From Sulfuricurvum sp. (lineage in GTDB: Bacteria > Campylobacterota > Campylobacteria > Campylobacterales > Sulfurimonadaceae), in NCBI GenBank assembly GCA_024635855.1, contig JAGXHZ010000060.1, positions 1 through 30,943 of the forward strand: 30,943 bases of DNA. Reading direction: 5' to 3'. This document shows, in pieces, positions 30,925 to 30,943 of this stretch. A model generated the notes under the pieces. It was not told where the DNA came from, did no database searches, and was given only the letters and a program-made list of their open reading frames with translations. The stretch's first letter is position 1, and each line of letters starts with the position of its first letter. A program made the position numbers and the translations under genes.

Positions 30925-30943
30925 AAATAACCAAAAAAGTAAC
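30921..30943 (+). CDS. Start of a following gene, cut by the window edge
   Basis: ATG at 30921-30923 overlaps the aldolase-domain stop (ATGA) and opens a frame reading MKITKKV before the sequence ends. The ATGA coupling suggests one operon, and the dehydrogenase half of the split aldolase/dehydrogenase is the obvious candidate. Too short to identify. Confidence 0.55.

Overview
The window looks like a chromosomal segment of a free-living Campylobacterota (Epsilonproteobacteria), most like the Sulfuricurvum/Sulfurimonas group. The basis is the protein character (short S4, S13, RpoA and MurE forms, a di-heme cytochrome c1 in a petABC operon, long QueD), moderate-to-low GC, AT-rich -10 boxes with poor -35 boxes, and gene order. 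From memory, several blocks match Campylobacter jejuni order: hom, aminotransferase, two unknown membrane/periplasmic proteins, rlmB, rsmI, rpmE, rsmE; queD, queE, moaA; and nifU-like, unknown, murE. Species cannot be fixed without a search. No tRNA, rRNA or CRISPR array was seen.

Layout. 45-2243 (minus): NifU-like Fe-S protein, TPR-like protein and MurE. 2371-5300 (minus): distal alpha operon rpmJ-rpsM-rpsK-rpsD-rpoA-rplQ, with no infA in front of rpmJ. 5578-8058 (minus): PLP aminotransferase and homoserine dehydrogenase. 8142-12609 (minus): RNA modification and ribosome genes (rsmE, rpmE, rsmI, rlmB) with three conserved unknown proteins. 12668-13885 (plus): moeA, convergent on queD. 13882-18731: the minus-strand moaA-queE-queD queuosine/molybdopterin set, split between queE and queD by about 2.5 kb of accessory DNA. 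That insert holds an RHH/RelE toxin-antitoxin pair, three small lipoproteins, a plus-strand XRE regulator and two REP-like palindromes. 18862-21910 (minus): Rieske, cytochrome b, di-heme cytochrome c1 and a small cytochrome c. 21967-24704 (minus): mnmG and an unknown protein. 24732-24855: a 124-bp element with 30-bp inverted repeats. 24958-26820 (plus): small unknown, Sel1-repeat protein, ribE and a small membrane protein. 26795-29651 (minus): mnmD, marC, and a luxS operon with two poorly known genes. 29743-30943 (plus): a class II aldolase-domain protein overlapping the start of a gene cut by the window edge.

How it fits together: the window is mainly housekeeping (translation, tRNA/rRNA modification, peptidoglycan, aspartate-family amino acids, molybdopterin, riboflavin, bc1 respiration). 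Unusual points are (1) rpsM has lost its normal stop by what looks like one base change and reads 28 codons further, into rpsK; (2) queE carries an in-frame TAG; (3) the accessory insert makes queD overlap a toxin gene, so a strong toxin-antitoxin promoter may drive queD; (4) the 124-bp inverted-repeat element lies in the mnmG leader. Points 1 and 2 are single-base anomalies and could be sequencing errors. I did not find a clear, large, previously undescribed defence or metabolic system; the best accessory candidate is the 14.5-17.0 kb island.
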